Shown piece after piece: positions 18,837-28,404 of a DNA stretch of 64,000 bases (positions are counted from its first letter, which is position 1; the number at the start of each line of letters is the position of its first letter). This stretch comes from Paraburkholderia sp. PGU19 (GTDB lineage Bacteria > Pseudomonadota > Gammaproteobacteria > Burkholderiales > Burkholderiaceae): the NCBI RefSeq assembly GCF_013426915.1, contig NZ_AP023181.1, forward strand, positions 1,364,001 through 1,428,000, read 5' to 3'. A program made the position numbers and the translations under genes. The notes beneath the pieces were generated by a model, which worked only from the letters and a program-made list of their open reading frames with translations, had not been told where the DNA came from and did no database searches.

Positions 18837-19509
18837 TTGACAGTTACTGCTCGAAACCCTTGGTCACAACAAGAGGCTGCATTGCGCGAGTTTTCCTTCC
18901 CTATTCCGGCGGCGACACACACATACAGCTCGCGCGCCGCCGCGTTCTCGGGGACGTCTGATTTCGCGCCTATTGAACGCAAACATGGCATAGATCGACG
19001 GTCCGAAGATAAACATTTCTATTAAGCCACGGCACGAAAACGTATTCATCGTAAGCGTTTGAGCCAATGAAAATCCAATGATGCAAAGAGCAAGACATAG
19101 AAATATCCTCGATTTAGCTGTACATCGCAATCGATTGAAAAATAGGAAATAAATCGTTAAAATGCGCTCGAAAACCTCCTCCATTGAAAACTGATATCTA
19201 TGCGTGACCCACGGCTTAATATTAGACAGAGGCGCGAAAAAATCCATTATCCATAGGAGGTTTCACACACCACATAAGAGTCTGCTCAATATACTTAAGT
19301 ATCGCAAACGAGCCGAGGATGCTTGCTCTGTATCAGAGTCAATGACAAAACACTTCGCGCAAGAAAGCGCAACCAAGCCACCGATGCAGTACGGTGATAG
19401 GATTCGCCCAGCGCAATCTCTGTGGCGTCGCGCCGAGCCGAGTGAATGCTTGGCGCTAGCTCTCTCGAATAGCCCGGTCGCTACTAACTTATTAGCGACG
19501 GGTTGTTAA
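18837..19509. other. Lower-GC gap
   Basis: A minus-strand frame at 18864-19247 contains hydrophobic runs but no recognisable family or credible start, so I do not call it. The stretch 19,040-19,200 is distinctly AT-rich compared with its surroundings. Confidence 0.35.
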
Positions 19510-19717
19510 TGATTTGATGGCCGCCGTCTGCGATCGCATAATTTTCTTGATTTGAAGCGACATCTTTCAAATACACCTCCATTCTAACCAGCTCGGCGGC
19601 CGATTTTGCTTTCTTTTTTTTCATCAAATGCGACCGGTCTGTCTTGATGGTTATTTCGCTGAGACAAAATTCCGAAGCGATCTGCTTATTCAGCAATCCC
19701 TGCGCCTTGATAGCCAT
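19510..19717 (-). pseudogene. LuxR/FixJ-type HTH fragment
   Basis: The frame contains GLLNKQIASEFCLSEITIKT followed by MKKKKAKSAAELVRM, the DNA-binding helix-turn-helix end of a FixJ/NarL-type response regulator. The receiver domain is absent; the homology starts abruptly where the MerR-TPR gene is cut (about 19,700). The tail after ELVRM looks ordinary. Without a receiver or start signal it is a fragment joined by deletion. Confidence 0.6.
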
Positions 19718-20414
19718 CTACGGCGTCGTCGAACCGGCCCAGTTCTTTGAGAGCGACGGCGCGGTTAAAGTGCAGCACCGCATCATCCAGAAAGTGAACG
19801 AATGCCTCGTCGAATAGAAGAAGTGCATCGTTACAGCGCGCCTCGAGTTCGCGTAGAAGCGCACCGAGGTCCACGTACGCCGCATAGTAAGGTAGCGGCG
19901 ATATCTCGATTGCCTTCCGACAAGCCTGCTCTGCTCCATTGCGGTCCGACGTTCCGAGCTGTTCGCCCGGGTTGTACCATTCCTCTGCGTGTCGTTCGCC
20001 ATTGTGACGAGCAGGTGCCAGTGTCGAGGAACACCACGTTGCCCTGATCTCAGCGACTTTGAAGTCCGGCAAGAGTTGGCCGGTGACTGCGTCCCACTGC
20101 GACGGCCCCATCCGCACTGCGACGTCGTTGCCGACGGCCGAAACGCGGATACCTGTCAGCGGCAACTCATCGGGCAATGCCTCTCTGGGTCTTGAGAGCG
20201 CCGCAATAATCTTACGCGGCGGTATTCGCGCTGTCCGCAACTGCAACGCTGTGCGAAGAAGAACGGCATCTCGGAGGGTGAAGCGATACGCATTTCGCGG
20301 CCCGCGCGTTGGGGTTACGAGTCCCGCTGCAACGAGACCCGAGAGCACGCTGCGCGATACGCCAAGCAAGCCTTGCAGCTCGCGCATCTGTAGGCGCCTG
20401 ATCGTCAATGCCAA
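19686..20414 (-). CDS. MerR-type HTH/TPR regulator, C-terminally truncated
   Basis: About 242 codons. The N-terminus has a MerR-like DNA-binding fold (RELQGLLGVSRSVLSGLVAA, PRNAYRFTLRDAVLLRTA). The C-terminus carries tetratricopeptide-like repeats (ACRKAIEISPLPYYAAYVDL, DAVLHFNRAVALKELGRFDD). The MerR-plus-TPR architecture occurs in Burkholderiales regulators. The last TPR is interrupted and runs into the LuxR fragment, so the protein lost its end by a fusion-deletion. The start may be this ATG or an internal ATG (MRELQ). Regulatory target unknown; function after truncation doubtful. Confidence 0.6.
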   Translation of the reverse strand: MALTIRRLQMRELQGLLGVSRSVLSGLVAAGLVTPTRGPRNAYRFTLRDAVLLRTALQLRTARIPPRKIIAALSRPREALPDELPLTGIRVSAVGNDVAVRMGPSQWDAVTGQLLPDFKVAEIRATWCSSTLAPARHNGERHAEEWYNPGEQLGTSDRNGAEQACRKAIEISPLPYYAAYVDLGALLRELEARCNDALLLFDEAFVHFLDDAVLHFNRAVALKELGRFDDAVDGYQGAGIAE

Positions 20415-20560
20415 CGACTGGGAAGTCGCCTAATATGCTGCCCCTTCACGTTAGCGTCCAACGGAACCGCTGTGCATCAGCGATGCGACGAGAAAGTCTG
20501 AGCAGTTGATTCCTCAGCGAATGAGTCGTCCGGGGCGAACCTGTCCGGGCGCGGCGTTGA

Positions 20561-21061
20561 TCAGGGAATCGGAAGCGCGTCTTGTACGTCGGTGGGCGTC
20601 ACGTTTTCTTGCTCCGGAATCTTCTCATCGTTCTCGCACATAACGAACGACCCGATATCCTTGAGTTTCAGTGGGCGACATTGACGGCAAACAACAGCGA
20701 GGTAATCCACGCTGACTACCTGGACCTCGAACATGCCCCGACGAACTGTTTCATCTTCCACGTAGGTGAGATGAAATTCAGTCATGTCAACGGGACCACC
20801 ACATTTTCCACAGATCTCGACGGGTTCAAGGCCCGGCCGACGGATCGGCACATTTTCTCGCGCCATCACATCAGTTCTGCGCGCGGTCAAACATTCCAAC
20901 GAACAGTAACACTCCAGCCCGTATGTACCTTCTATTTCGACTTCCGGAAGTGAATATTCAAAATGGACGCGGTCCCATTCGCGGGAGCTGCTGAAAGCGC
21001 GCGATTTGAATCTTCTGTCGCAAGTAAAGCACTCGTACTCGTCATTTGGAATCGAACTCAT
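20561..21061 (-). CDS. Uncharacterised protein with zinc-ribbon-like cysteine pairs
   Basis: 166 residues, cytoplasmic, no signal peptide. Four cysteine clusters stand out: ECFTCDRR (residue ~10), CYCSLECLT (~50), CGKCGG (~83) and VCRQCR (~126). They suggest two treble-clef or zinc-ribbon modules. I do not recognise the family. The frame is well formed with normal codon use and no internal breaks. It is not in an obvious operon. Confidence 0.6.
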   Translation of the reverse strand: MSSIPNDEYECFTCDRRFKSRAFSSSREWDRVHFEYSLPEVEIEGTYGLECYCSLECLTARRTDVMARENVPIRRPGLEPVEICGKCGGPVDMTEFHLTYVEDETVRRGMFEVQVVSVDYLAVVCRQCRPLKLKDIGSFVMCENDEKIPEQENVTPTDVQDALPIP

Positions 21062-21299
21062 CGAACCCTCCGTAGTCCGACGCGGTAATAGCCCAGCCTA
21101 GATGAAAAGCGGGAGGCGTTCCAGCGCTTCGGCGGTATGGCAACATACTGTGAGGCTAAACCGAATCAATCGCACGGGTCGCTGTCAATCTTGCGATCCC
21201 ATGCGTTTTGCCGCGGTGGTTAAGACTTTGCACAGCGGATCTGAATTCAAGTTTGCTGTTATATCGGACTTAACAAAGCAGGCGCGTGCTCGCGCGTAA

Positions 21300-21590
21300 C
21301 AGCGCGAAGCGAAGCTCGGTGACGGTCTCTTCGCACTCGCGATTCGGCGCGGCAGCAGTCGCGTTCGGCTTTGCGCCGTTCAGACTCGTACGCAATGCTT
21401 CCATGAGGTCTACGACCTGCCTTACTCCGTCCGTAGCTTCAGCCAGTTTTTCGCCACGATCTTCTTACCTTCGGTCTTCTTGTCGATCGCAGCGAGAATG
21501 CGTTGCTTCTCCTCGTCGACATAGGGAAGTCGGATCGTATTGATCTTCTGCGTCCTGGTCGATAATTTGCAAATCAAACACCGATGACGA
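21300..21590 (-). pseudogene. C-terminal remnant of a Ku-like NHEJ protein
   Basis: Fragments in successive minus-strand frames read LQIIDQDAEDQYDPTS, then YVDEEKQRILAAIDKKTEGK, then QVVDLMEALRTSL. This order matches the C-terminal end of bacterial Ku, the double-strand-break end-binding protein. At least two frameshifts are present and the Ku core domain is missing. A low-confidence remnant only. Confidence 0.45.
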
Positions 21591-21955
21591 TGTATCGTCG
21601 GAATCGCACCGACGTGGCGTGCCGTCAGCCCCCTGGTTCACTGCCGCCGGGATCTGCAAGCCGTTGAGCAGCGAGTTGTTGCCGGTCACTTTCACGCCCC
21701 GAATCGCTGCCGCGCAAAACCGGTCTTATCAAGGCCGCGCGCATGCGCTCGATGATGGCTTCGCCGGCCTGATCGCCTTCGACGCCCCTCCATCGCACAC
21801 AGGCCGTAGCGCCAGATTTGACAACATCTTGACCGCTCATGCAATCCACTTCCCGCAGTTCTCTCCAGATTACCCCGGCCTCTTCGTACTCGATCACCCG
21901 GTACTCCCCGTACGATTTGAGCTCTCCCGAAGTCTCGACGGGATCCGAAGAGGGA

Positions 21956-22072
21956 TCACCGGACCTTGCAGCGGTTGATCGGCCTGTTCACGATCTCGCC
22001 TGTTTCCTGATCAACGTAATGCACCTGGAAAACCAGCTTGGCGATGTCTACACCCACTGCCATACTGTTCAT
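21956..22072 (-). pseudogene. IS110-family transposase, N-terminal fragment
   Basis: A 38-codon frame begins MNSMAVGVDIAKLVFQVHYV followed by DQETGEIVN, the first strand and catalytic aspartate (DIAK) of an IS110-type DEDD transposase. It is cut after about 35 residues. The neighbouring sequence down to ~21,600 has a long minus-strand frame I could not assign. Confidence 0.65.
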
Positions 22073-22189
22073 CGTGGATCCTCCGGTTGCCGGGAAATGC
22101 GTGCATTTTCCTTCTTGGGCACTTCGATGCCGTTGGCCCGTGAGGATCCACCTCCTTCATCTGCTCTCACGGTTTCGGGTGGGACGCGT

Positions 22190-22606
22190 TCATTTCATTC
22201 TCGATAAGCGCGGTTCGCCATTCGGGAGTCTCTTACTTTGCCTCGCGAGCATGGACATGACAACCCGGAACGCCCGGATTTGCTCATAAACGTAAGCGAC
22301 GCCGTTCGCCAGTTCTGGGCCGAGCTTGCCAATGCTTTCCGCATTCGCCTCGAAAATAGGACTTCCCGGTGCGGGCATTTCACGTAGCGATAATTCCCCG
22401 CCTGTTTTGGCTCGCCCATGAAGAAGGGTAAGCATGTTCTTTAGAAGCGGTATCGCCTCTCCATGCGATTTTAGTTCACCGGCAAGTGCGCCCGCGAGCG
22501 CTTGGCTATCCCGAAAGCGTTTGTAGTCTTCGGCAAAGAAATTATTGAAATATCCGCCGGCAAGTACACCGGCAAAGCCGATGACCGTCGCGCTAACGTC
22601 TGCCAT
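22190..22606 (-). CDS. Uncharacterised membrane-associated protein
   Basis: 138 residues. An N-terminal hydrophobic segment (SATVIGFAGVLAGGYFNNFF) is followed by a soluble helical part with SPIFEANAESIGKLGPELA and VAYVYEQIRAF. It resembles a group of small single-pass proteins seen in many proteobacteria, but I cannot name a function. The C-terminus after RVVMSMLARQSK may be shortened. Confidence 0.5.
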   Translation of the reverse strand: MADVSATVIGFAGVLAGGYFNNFFAEDYKRFRDSQALAGALAGELKSHGEAIPLLKNMLTLLHGRAKTGGELSLREMPAPGSPIFEANAESIGKLGPELANGVAYVYEQIRAFRVVMSMLARQSKRLPNGEPRLSRMK

Positions 22607-24333
22607 AGGTTTCCTCTTCGCTAAGGATGGTCTACGGCTAAGCGATGTGCCAAGCCACGAGCGGCCAGTCGTCCTGAAACGTTTGCGTGTGTTTGATCTT
22701 CACCCGGCCGGTCCCGGCGAGATCGCGGCGCCTGTCAAGCAACACTCATCGGCGTTTCATCTGTTACAGCCGAGCGCGGGCGACGGCACAGCTAATCCTG
22801 CATTTGTGCACCGGATAAACCCCGGTGCTTGAACATTCAAACCGATTGCGAAGGCAAGTCATGCAGCTTGCCAGATCAGTCACCCGTCTCGCGCAATCCA
22901 GACACGCCTCGCCAAAGCGCCTGTGAGCCAAACGGCACGCTCGCTGATCCGCGATGCTCAGGTTAGCGACGACCGGTCGGTGCGGTTATCGGGAATACGG
23001 CTGTGTCAGGGTCCATTCCAATCCGTTTTGATTCGCCCAGGTCTATGCCGGACAAGGGTTTCATGGATTTCCACTGCTCCTAGTTCTGCGCAATCGACTG
23101 TACTAAACGCAACGATCGAGTTGGACACTTTCAGCGGATGTTTGCCACATGTCCGACTATCACCGACGAGTGGACCGCGGAGCACAGGAGTTCATGCCAG
23201 TGGCCGAGCGGCCGGAGTTAAAGAAGCGAGCTGGTCGACACCGCGTTGAGTTGACACTCCTGGTATTGCCCAACTAGGCGGTCATCACCCCAGCTCCTCC
23301 CTCCGGCTGCCATCCGCCATCTGCCGGCTGTCGTCTGCCGGACAAGCCGTGCTCCAGCGGTCGTGTCACGCCCGCCGGTGCCGACGTGATGCTAGGATCT
23401 ATCGAGCAAAGTGCCACTAAAGTGATACCTGGATCAGTAAAGTGCAAAAAATCCCTTCGCCGAGACAACCAAGTACAACCTATGTGCCACATATGTTCAA
23501 TGCACTCGCCAGGCTCCGCGGCCGTAGTGATGCGGCCGTAGTCAAGCTGGTCTCAACAGCGCATACAAAACGTCATTCAACATCGCTGATATAGATATAC
23601 TTCCAGCCAGAGAAAACGGCTGTGTCAGGGATACACGACCGCACGTAAATCGTCGGAATCTCAATACCTAAGGGCCCGAGCGAGATGCCGCCCAGCGCGA
23701 CCGTCAGCCTTATACGCAACGCCGTGCGCGTGACTACCATCTCAACAGAGGTCTTCCCTTCTTCACGCCGTAATCACGCCGACCACAAACGCGATTCGTC
23801 CCGTTCATGTCGGAAATTTTTCGTACTAGAACGTACTCTTTAGCGTGGAAGATTTCTGTTGCACGCCCAGATCACATCGGGTAATCTTCCCCCTGAACTG
23901 AGAGGCCGCAGAGCGGCATAGGTTGATCAACAGATCGACCACCCGGATGCAGGAGCACGACGAGTGCTCATATGAAGCCGAAATGTTTAGGTCAAGTTGT
24001 TCGATCTGGGCATTGACCGTGCAACGGCACTCCGTCACCGGGTGCGACTCATCGGAGTGCGCGTACGGGCCACCGACGAGCATCCTGTCCGCGTATGAAT
24101 GATTCATACGTTTCGGGCGACTTTCCCTGAAATCCAAATCCCAACGTAACGCAAACGTCTCGCTGGTGTGGCCACTTCAACCACGAGACCGCCAGATAAG
24201 CCGAGCCAGGCCTCAGGCCTAACCGCGCATCAGCAAGCTTCGACGCGATGCATCCTCTCTGCGGATCGCGCTCGTCGCTCCGCTGCCTAAATGCAGCGAA
24301 TAAAAATTCCCATTCGCAATTCAATCGACTTTA

Positions 24334-24365
24334 AGGCGTCGCGCGTTGGCCGCGCGCGCGACGCC
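24334..24365. terminator. GC-rich stem-loop
   Basis: GGCGTCGCGCG pairs with CGCGCGACGCC across a short loop. It is a strong hairpin without a clear U-run, located 315 bases upstream of the ParM-like gene. Confidence 0.4.
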
Positions 24366-24555
24366 CTCCGTAAATTGCATGACCGCGGCAAGTCGTTTCC
24401 TTGAGGGGACACGCACGGCATCATGCCGGCTATCTTTCATGCAGTGAATCGCCTGATTCTGTTCGCTCAGGCAATGGAGCTTTACCGGTATTACGCTCAA
24501 TCGGCTGCGATTCGCCGGTTGAGTGGCAACATGCGAGACACGTAAGGAGAACCTA

Positions 24556-24571
24556 AGTATACCTTAGCGAA
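24556..24571. promoter_or_regulatory. Candidate operator upstream of the ParM-like gene
   Basis: CTAAG, TATA, CCTTAG forms an imperfect palindrome about 110 bases before the ParM-like start. ParM systems use upstream repeats (parC) bound by the small partner; only one palindrome is visible here, so the assignment is weak. Confidence 0.3.
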
Positions 24572-24680
24572 TATTCCGGACGCCGCTTGCATCGGCGCAA
24601 GACAAGCTCGCGGGGAGTACACCTCCACCATGAACTCTCCGCAACCAACCTGATTTTCAACGATGACAGGAGCGCAACTC

Positions 24681-25703
24681 ATGTTTAACGAACCCACCTT
24701 TGGGATTCAAAAGCCGGTAGCTGTCGGGGTCGATGTCGGTTACTCCTCGACCAAGTACGCATTCATGCGCGATGGAGAAGTCTCAACCGGGAGCTTTCCG
24801 TCTATTAGCGTTCGCTCGCCGCAGACCGCGTTGACGGCTGGCATGGAGGGAATCGGAGTGCGCGAGGCTGATCTCAGAATCGACCTTGAGGGAGGCGAGA
24901 CCTTTATGGTCGATACGTTGGATAGCGAAGTTGTCTCGACCAGCACGACCCGCAGCGAAAACGACGACTTCGCGACGACCGAAGAGTACCGCACCCTGGT
25001 CCTGGCCGCACTCGTCAAGTGTGGCTTCAGGAATATCGACCTGCTGACGTTGGGTCTCCCATTTCACACGTTCCACGCCTATGCGCCGCTGCTGATCAAG
25101 AAATTTCGCGGTGTTCACAGCTTTGGACATGGCACATTCACGATCAACGATGTCGCGGTTCTCCCTCAGCCACTCGGCTCGTACGCGTATTTGCGAGCGA
25201 CAGCCCCGGACGCATTTGTGAACGGGACATCGTGCGCGGTCATTGACTCGGGCTGGGGTACGACGGACACGTTCGTATCTTCGGCCAGCTTTAAAATCGA
25301 CCGTCAGCGCTGCGGCGGTTTGCCAGGAGGCGCAGCCCTTGTTCTTCGCGAAATTGCATCGCGACTGCAAGCTAACTTCAAAGGGCGCTTCACCAATATT
25401 GACCGGATCGACCGTGCGATAGCTCAAGGCACCCCCCTCTATCACAACGGCGAGCAGATCGACCTCAAGCCGTATTTGCAGGACGCCCTTCACGTCACGA
25501 TCCCGGTTTGCCGGTCGGTTCTTACCACGCTCCGGACGACCGAGGATCTCACCGTATTCGCTGCGGGAGGCGCGGGGCACTACTACCTCTCTACTCTGCG
25601 CGACGTACTTGGGTGTAAGGTCAAGCTTCTGGATCAACCCCGTTTTACAAACGCCGTCGGTTTTCTACTGGCAGGGCAATCGGCGTGCAAGGCGCGCTCA
25701 TGA
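24681..25703 (+). CDS. parM: ParM/StbA-type actin-like plasmid segregation protein
   Basis: 340 residues from the ATG at 24681, preceded by AGGAGCG. The actin-fold phosphate loops are present: AVGVDVGYSSTKYAF (phosphate 1), then CAVIDSGWGTTDTFV (phosphate 2), and FAAGGAGHYYLSTL (adenosine region). The GGLPGGAALVLREIASRL helix is typical of the StbA/ParM-type family. Such proteins polymerise with ATP to push plasmid copies apart. An ATGA overlap couples it to the small downstream gene. Its presence suggests that this region derives from, or is, a low-copy plasmid. Confidence 0.8.
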   Translation: MFNEPTFGIQKPVAVGVDVGYSSTKYAFMRDGEVSTGSFPSISVRSPQTALTAGMEGIGVREADLRIDLEGGETFMVDTLDSEVVSTSTTRSENDDFATTEEYRTLVLAALVKCGFRNIDLLTLGLPFHTFHAYAPLLIKKFRGVHSFGHGTFTINDVAVLPQPLGSYAYLRATAPDAFVNGTSCAVIDSGWGTTDTFVSSASFKIDRQRCGGLPGGAALVLREIASRLQANFKGRFTNIDRIDRAIAQGTPLYHNGEQIDLKPYLQDALHVTIPVCRSVLTTLRTTEDLTVFAAGGAGHYYLSTLRDVLGCKVKLLDQPRFTNAVGFLLAGQSACKARS

Positions 25704-26020
25704 AATCGCACAAAATTCAGGTCACGATAAATTCGGCCGGCCAGCCCAAACTGACCGACCGTCTTGACCGTGAGCCGTCCCCACGGCGGCGCGCAGATCT
25801 CATCAAACATCTCGCCGAGCTCGGGGCCATGCTCGAGAGTATCGGGCTCACTAACATCCTGGGCAGCACAACCCCCCGGTCAGACAGCACCAATATGAGA
25901 ATAGTGCCGTCTCTCGAAAGCAAACCCATCAAAGGAGAACTGGGAGACGACTTCTTCACCAACGCTCTGGCCGACTACATGCCGGGCTCATCCCGGACCT
26001 CTGAAGAAGAACCGTCCTAG
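25700..26020 (+). CDS. Small partner of the ParM-like protein (ParR/StbB-like candidate)
   Basis: 106 residues. It begins MKSHKIQVTINSAGQPKL, a stretch that could form a beta-strand as in ribbon-helix-helix DNA-binding proteins, followed by a helical region RADLIKHLAELGAMLESIGL and an acidic tail. The start overlaps the ParM-like stop (ATGA). Position and size fit a ParR-type centromere-binding adaptor, but the sequence itself did not let me confirm the family. Confidence 0.55.
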   Translation: MKSHKIQVTINSAGQPKLTDRLDREPSPRRRADLIKHLAELGAMLESIGLTNILGSTTPRSDSTNMRIVPSLESKPIKGELGDDFFTNALADYMPGSSRTSEEEPS

Positions 26021-26079
26021 GGACTGTTCTCACAAATTCGCATCTTCACGGAATTGCAGCGCAACCAGATCGTTCGTAT

Positions 26080-26557
26080 CTGGAACAAGGCGGTTTCGAT
26101 GGATGGCAGCGAGGGAAGAAAACGGACCTCAAGCAATCGGAAATTCACGACGTGGATGGACCGCCAAGATTCACATTGTTACCGCGGATGCTCGAACAAC
26201 AATAGTGTCCGCACTCTCTCCGGTCAGGCGGATAATGGACCACAAGGGCGAGCCCTGTTGCAAAGCCTTGTGCGGTCCGATCGGTGGCTGCCCCCGCTTA
26301 TGGAGAAGGTAAATGAAGGCGACAAGACGCGACAACTCGCGCCTCGCCCCCGGCTTCATCCCTGTTGTTCCACCCAACAACCAACCTTTTTGAACCATGG
26401 GAATTCGACCGCGAGATGCACAAGCGCAGACTCGAAGTCGAACGGCGGGTTCGTTGCCCCGAAAGCTTCCATCGTGTCTTCTCCCGATTCGACACGCTGG
26501 ACCTCATGCTCCTCGCTTTCATCAATTTCGCGTTCGTTGTCAAAGGATTCAGATAGT
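26080..26557 (+). pseudogene. IS5-family transposase remnant
   Basis: Broken plus-strand frames spell parts of an IS5/IS427-type transposase: NGPQAIGNSRRGWTAKIHIV, then in another frame GRALLQSL and LMEKVNEGDKTRQLA, then FEPWEFDREMHKRRLEVER and FHRVFSRFDTLDLMLLAFIN at the end. Several frameshifts separate the pieces, so it is inactive. The N-terminal half of the transposase is missing. Confidence 0.75.
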
Positions 26558-27253
26558 GTGAAAGGCCCCAAGAGAAACTGCCTCGGCAAGACAGGTACAC
26601 CGGACTTGCCATGGAACCGGTTGTGCTCTCCTCGAAGCTTCCATGAACTACCGCGCGATCCTTCTCAGTACGACATGTTGCATCCTGACAACAGCGAAGC
26701 AGGTATGCCACAAAATCTTTTTTTACTTATATACTTGTCACCAGCTGCTAGTCCAGCATGAGTCCTCCGGGACACCGCTTCAGAATTAACGTATGAAAGA
26801 CTGCTCATCCGCCCAGGACGGTCGCCTCATACGAGTAAAATGCGTCTTTTTTCGAAGACGATGCCTGCTTCTCGCCTGAGAGGTGGGTTGGCGTTTCCTC
26901 CCGACCAGAAAATCACCCCGGCTAATTGCTGGCGTGCTTCGACGTCGCATGCAGAGACATGTTCGAAGGGCGTCTCTTAGCGTCGTTCGGGCTTGGAGCG
27001 CGGAGCAATTGGGATCGCACTTCCGATGTGATCCGCCGCCCCCTCAAGAAACCGCAACTCATCAAGCATGTGCCAGAGCGTCCTGCTCGTCACTAGAAAT
27101 GGCTCTCGCGCCGCAGTCGCTGCCCTTGGTCAGGGCTCCGCATCAACCCGCAAAAGTTCCTGACCCGTCGCCCACTCGTGGCGGCGGCGGCATTAGCCGC
27201 GCGGGTAGCATCCCCCCTCGTGGATGCGACACTTCCTTTACGGAGGTCGATGC
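26558..27253. other. Gap without supported gene
   Basis: About 700 bases with only chance frames. The end contains GGAGG, the ribosome site for the HTH gene at 27254. Confidence 0.35.
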
Positions 27254-27478
27254 ATGCGCACACGCAACAAACACTCTAGGCTGAACCGGTCGCCGATTGT
27301 TGATCAGATCCGCCGGTTCACAACGGCCCGCCTGAAGGCGTCGGACAGGCGCGCCTATTCGCTTCAGAAACTCGCCGACAACATCGAAGCGCGGTTTCAG
27401 ATCAAGGTTCACAAATCGACAGTCCAGCGCTTTCTCAAGACGCTTGGACTTCATTTCGCGTGGGAGAAAGCGAAATGA
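27254..27478 (+). CDS. Small helix-turn-helix protein of the recombinase module
   Basis: 74 residues from the ATG at 27254 (GGAGG seven bases before). The sequence AYSLQKLADNIEARFQIKVH followed by KSTVQRFLKTLGLHF looks like a winged helix-turn-helix, similar to those at the start of IS630-type transposases. The basic N-terminus would help DNA binding. It overlaps the recombinase gene by an ATGA, so it is probably a recombination accessory or regulator. Confidence 0.6.
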   Translation: MRTRNKHSRLNRSPIVDQIRRFTTARLKASDRRAYSLQKLADNIEARFQIKVHKSTVQRFLKTLGLHFAWEKAK

Positions 27479-28404
27479 CCAGAAGATCGATCTCCGTCGA
27501 ACAGTTCGCACGCTCACGTATCTCGGCCGTCCTGGCCCTGGGGCAATCGAAGACTGCGCTTGGCAGCCTGGTTCACAACGTGATCACGTCGGTTGGCACT
27601 GCACGCAACTTCGAGCAGTGCCTGCGGGATTTCCTGCGGTGGCGGATTGCACAAGGTGCCAGTATTGACTGGCCAGTCACGCGCGCAGAGATAGAAGCTT
27701 ATCTGCTTCATGAGAGCTCGCGTTGGCGCCAGAAAACCCTCGACCAACATCGCCAGGCGTTGAGTCTGGTGTACAGCGTGGCCCTGACTCACCTCAACGC
27801 CGAGGTTCCGACTATCACCGAGGGACGGGCGTATACGCTTGACGAGATGGAGCGGATCGCACGTCGTCAGGCACCGCACAATGCGCTCGCAACGCGGATT
27901 GCGTTTCACGCAGGTGTCCGGGCCGCAGAGCTGTACGAACTGCGGGAGGCCCACGAACTTGCGCGAGAGCCGAACCGTCCGTGGCGCAATGACCTGTTCA
28001 CCGGGATGCCTGAGGGCGTCATCTACCGGGTCACTGGCAAAGGTGGGCTGGCGCGCAGCATTCTGATTCCTATTGAGTTGCATGTGCAACTACAGTCTCT
28101 GCGGCTTGACACGCCCACCCCTGTCATCGATCGCCTGGTGCACCGGGAAGTACGTTTCCAGGTTGGTGGTGGACAAGCTACTTCGGAATCCTTTTCATCA
28201 GCCAGCAATCAGGCACTGGGTTTTTCTTACGGGTTCCACGGCCTGCGACACAGCTACGCACAAGCTCGTCTCGAGACGCTCTTGAGCACGGGCCTGGATC
28301 CATTGGACTGCCTGGAGATTTTGTCCCAAGAACTGGGTCATCTCCGCCCCGATATATCACTTGCATATACAACTCGGAGAAAATCAGATGTCACGGAGAA
28401 CTGA
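27475..28404 (+). CDS. Tyrosine recombinase (integrase)
   Basis: 309 residues. An N-terminal core-binding domain (SRISAVLALGQSKTALGS, FEQCLRDFLRWRIAQGA) is followed by a catalytic domain: arginine I in AFHAGVRAAELYELREAHEL, the lysine in YRVTGKGGLARSI, GFHGLRHSYAQARLETLL with the H-x-x-R box, and SQELGHLRPDISLAYTT with the final histidine and tyrosine. All catalytic residues are present, so it could be active. It is coupled to the small HTH gene and to the next gene by overlap, forming a three-gene module of the sort carried by plasmids and integrative elements. Confidence 0.85.
   Translation: MTRRSISVEQFARSRISAVLALGQSKTALGSLVHNVITSVGTARNFEQCLRDFLRWRIAQGASIDWPVTRAEIEAYLLHESSRWRQKTLDQHRQALSLVYSVALTHLNAEVPTITEGRAYTLDEMERIARRQAPHNALATRIAFHAGVRAAELYELREAHELAREPNRPWRNDLFTGMPEGVIYRVTGKGGLARSILIPIELHVQLQSLRLDTPTPVIDRLVHREVRFQVGGGQATSESFSSASNQALGFSYGFHGLRHSYAQARLETLLSTGLDPLDCLEILSQELGHLRPDISLAYTTRRKSDVTEN

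Larger units (their letters stand above)
22607..24680. other. Two-kilobase gap with mobile-element scars
   Basis: No gene is supported. Visible structure: the string GGCTGTGTCAGGG occurs near 23,000 and near 23,615; three AAAGTG boxes lie at 23408, 23419 and 23439, reminiscent of IS21-type ends; a GC-rich hairpin lies near 24,335-24,365. The last 150 bases before 24,681 carry an imperfect palindrome and the ribosome site of the ParM-like gene. Confidence 0.4.

Noticed and set aside
18864..19247. Minus-strand frame with hydrophobic runs as a membrane protein
   Set aside because: No credible start signal, AT-rich skew explains the hydrophobic residues, and the C-terminal part is arginine- and cysteine-rich like a shadow frame.
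21600..21950. Long minus-strand frame next to the IS110 fragment as a gene
   Set aside because: I could not match it to any family and it lies between two remnants in changing frames; unsupported.
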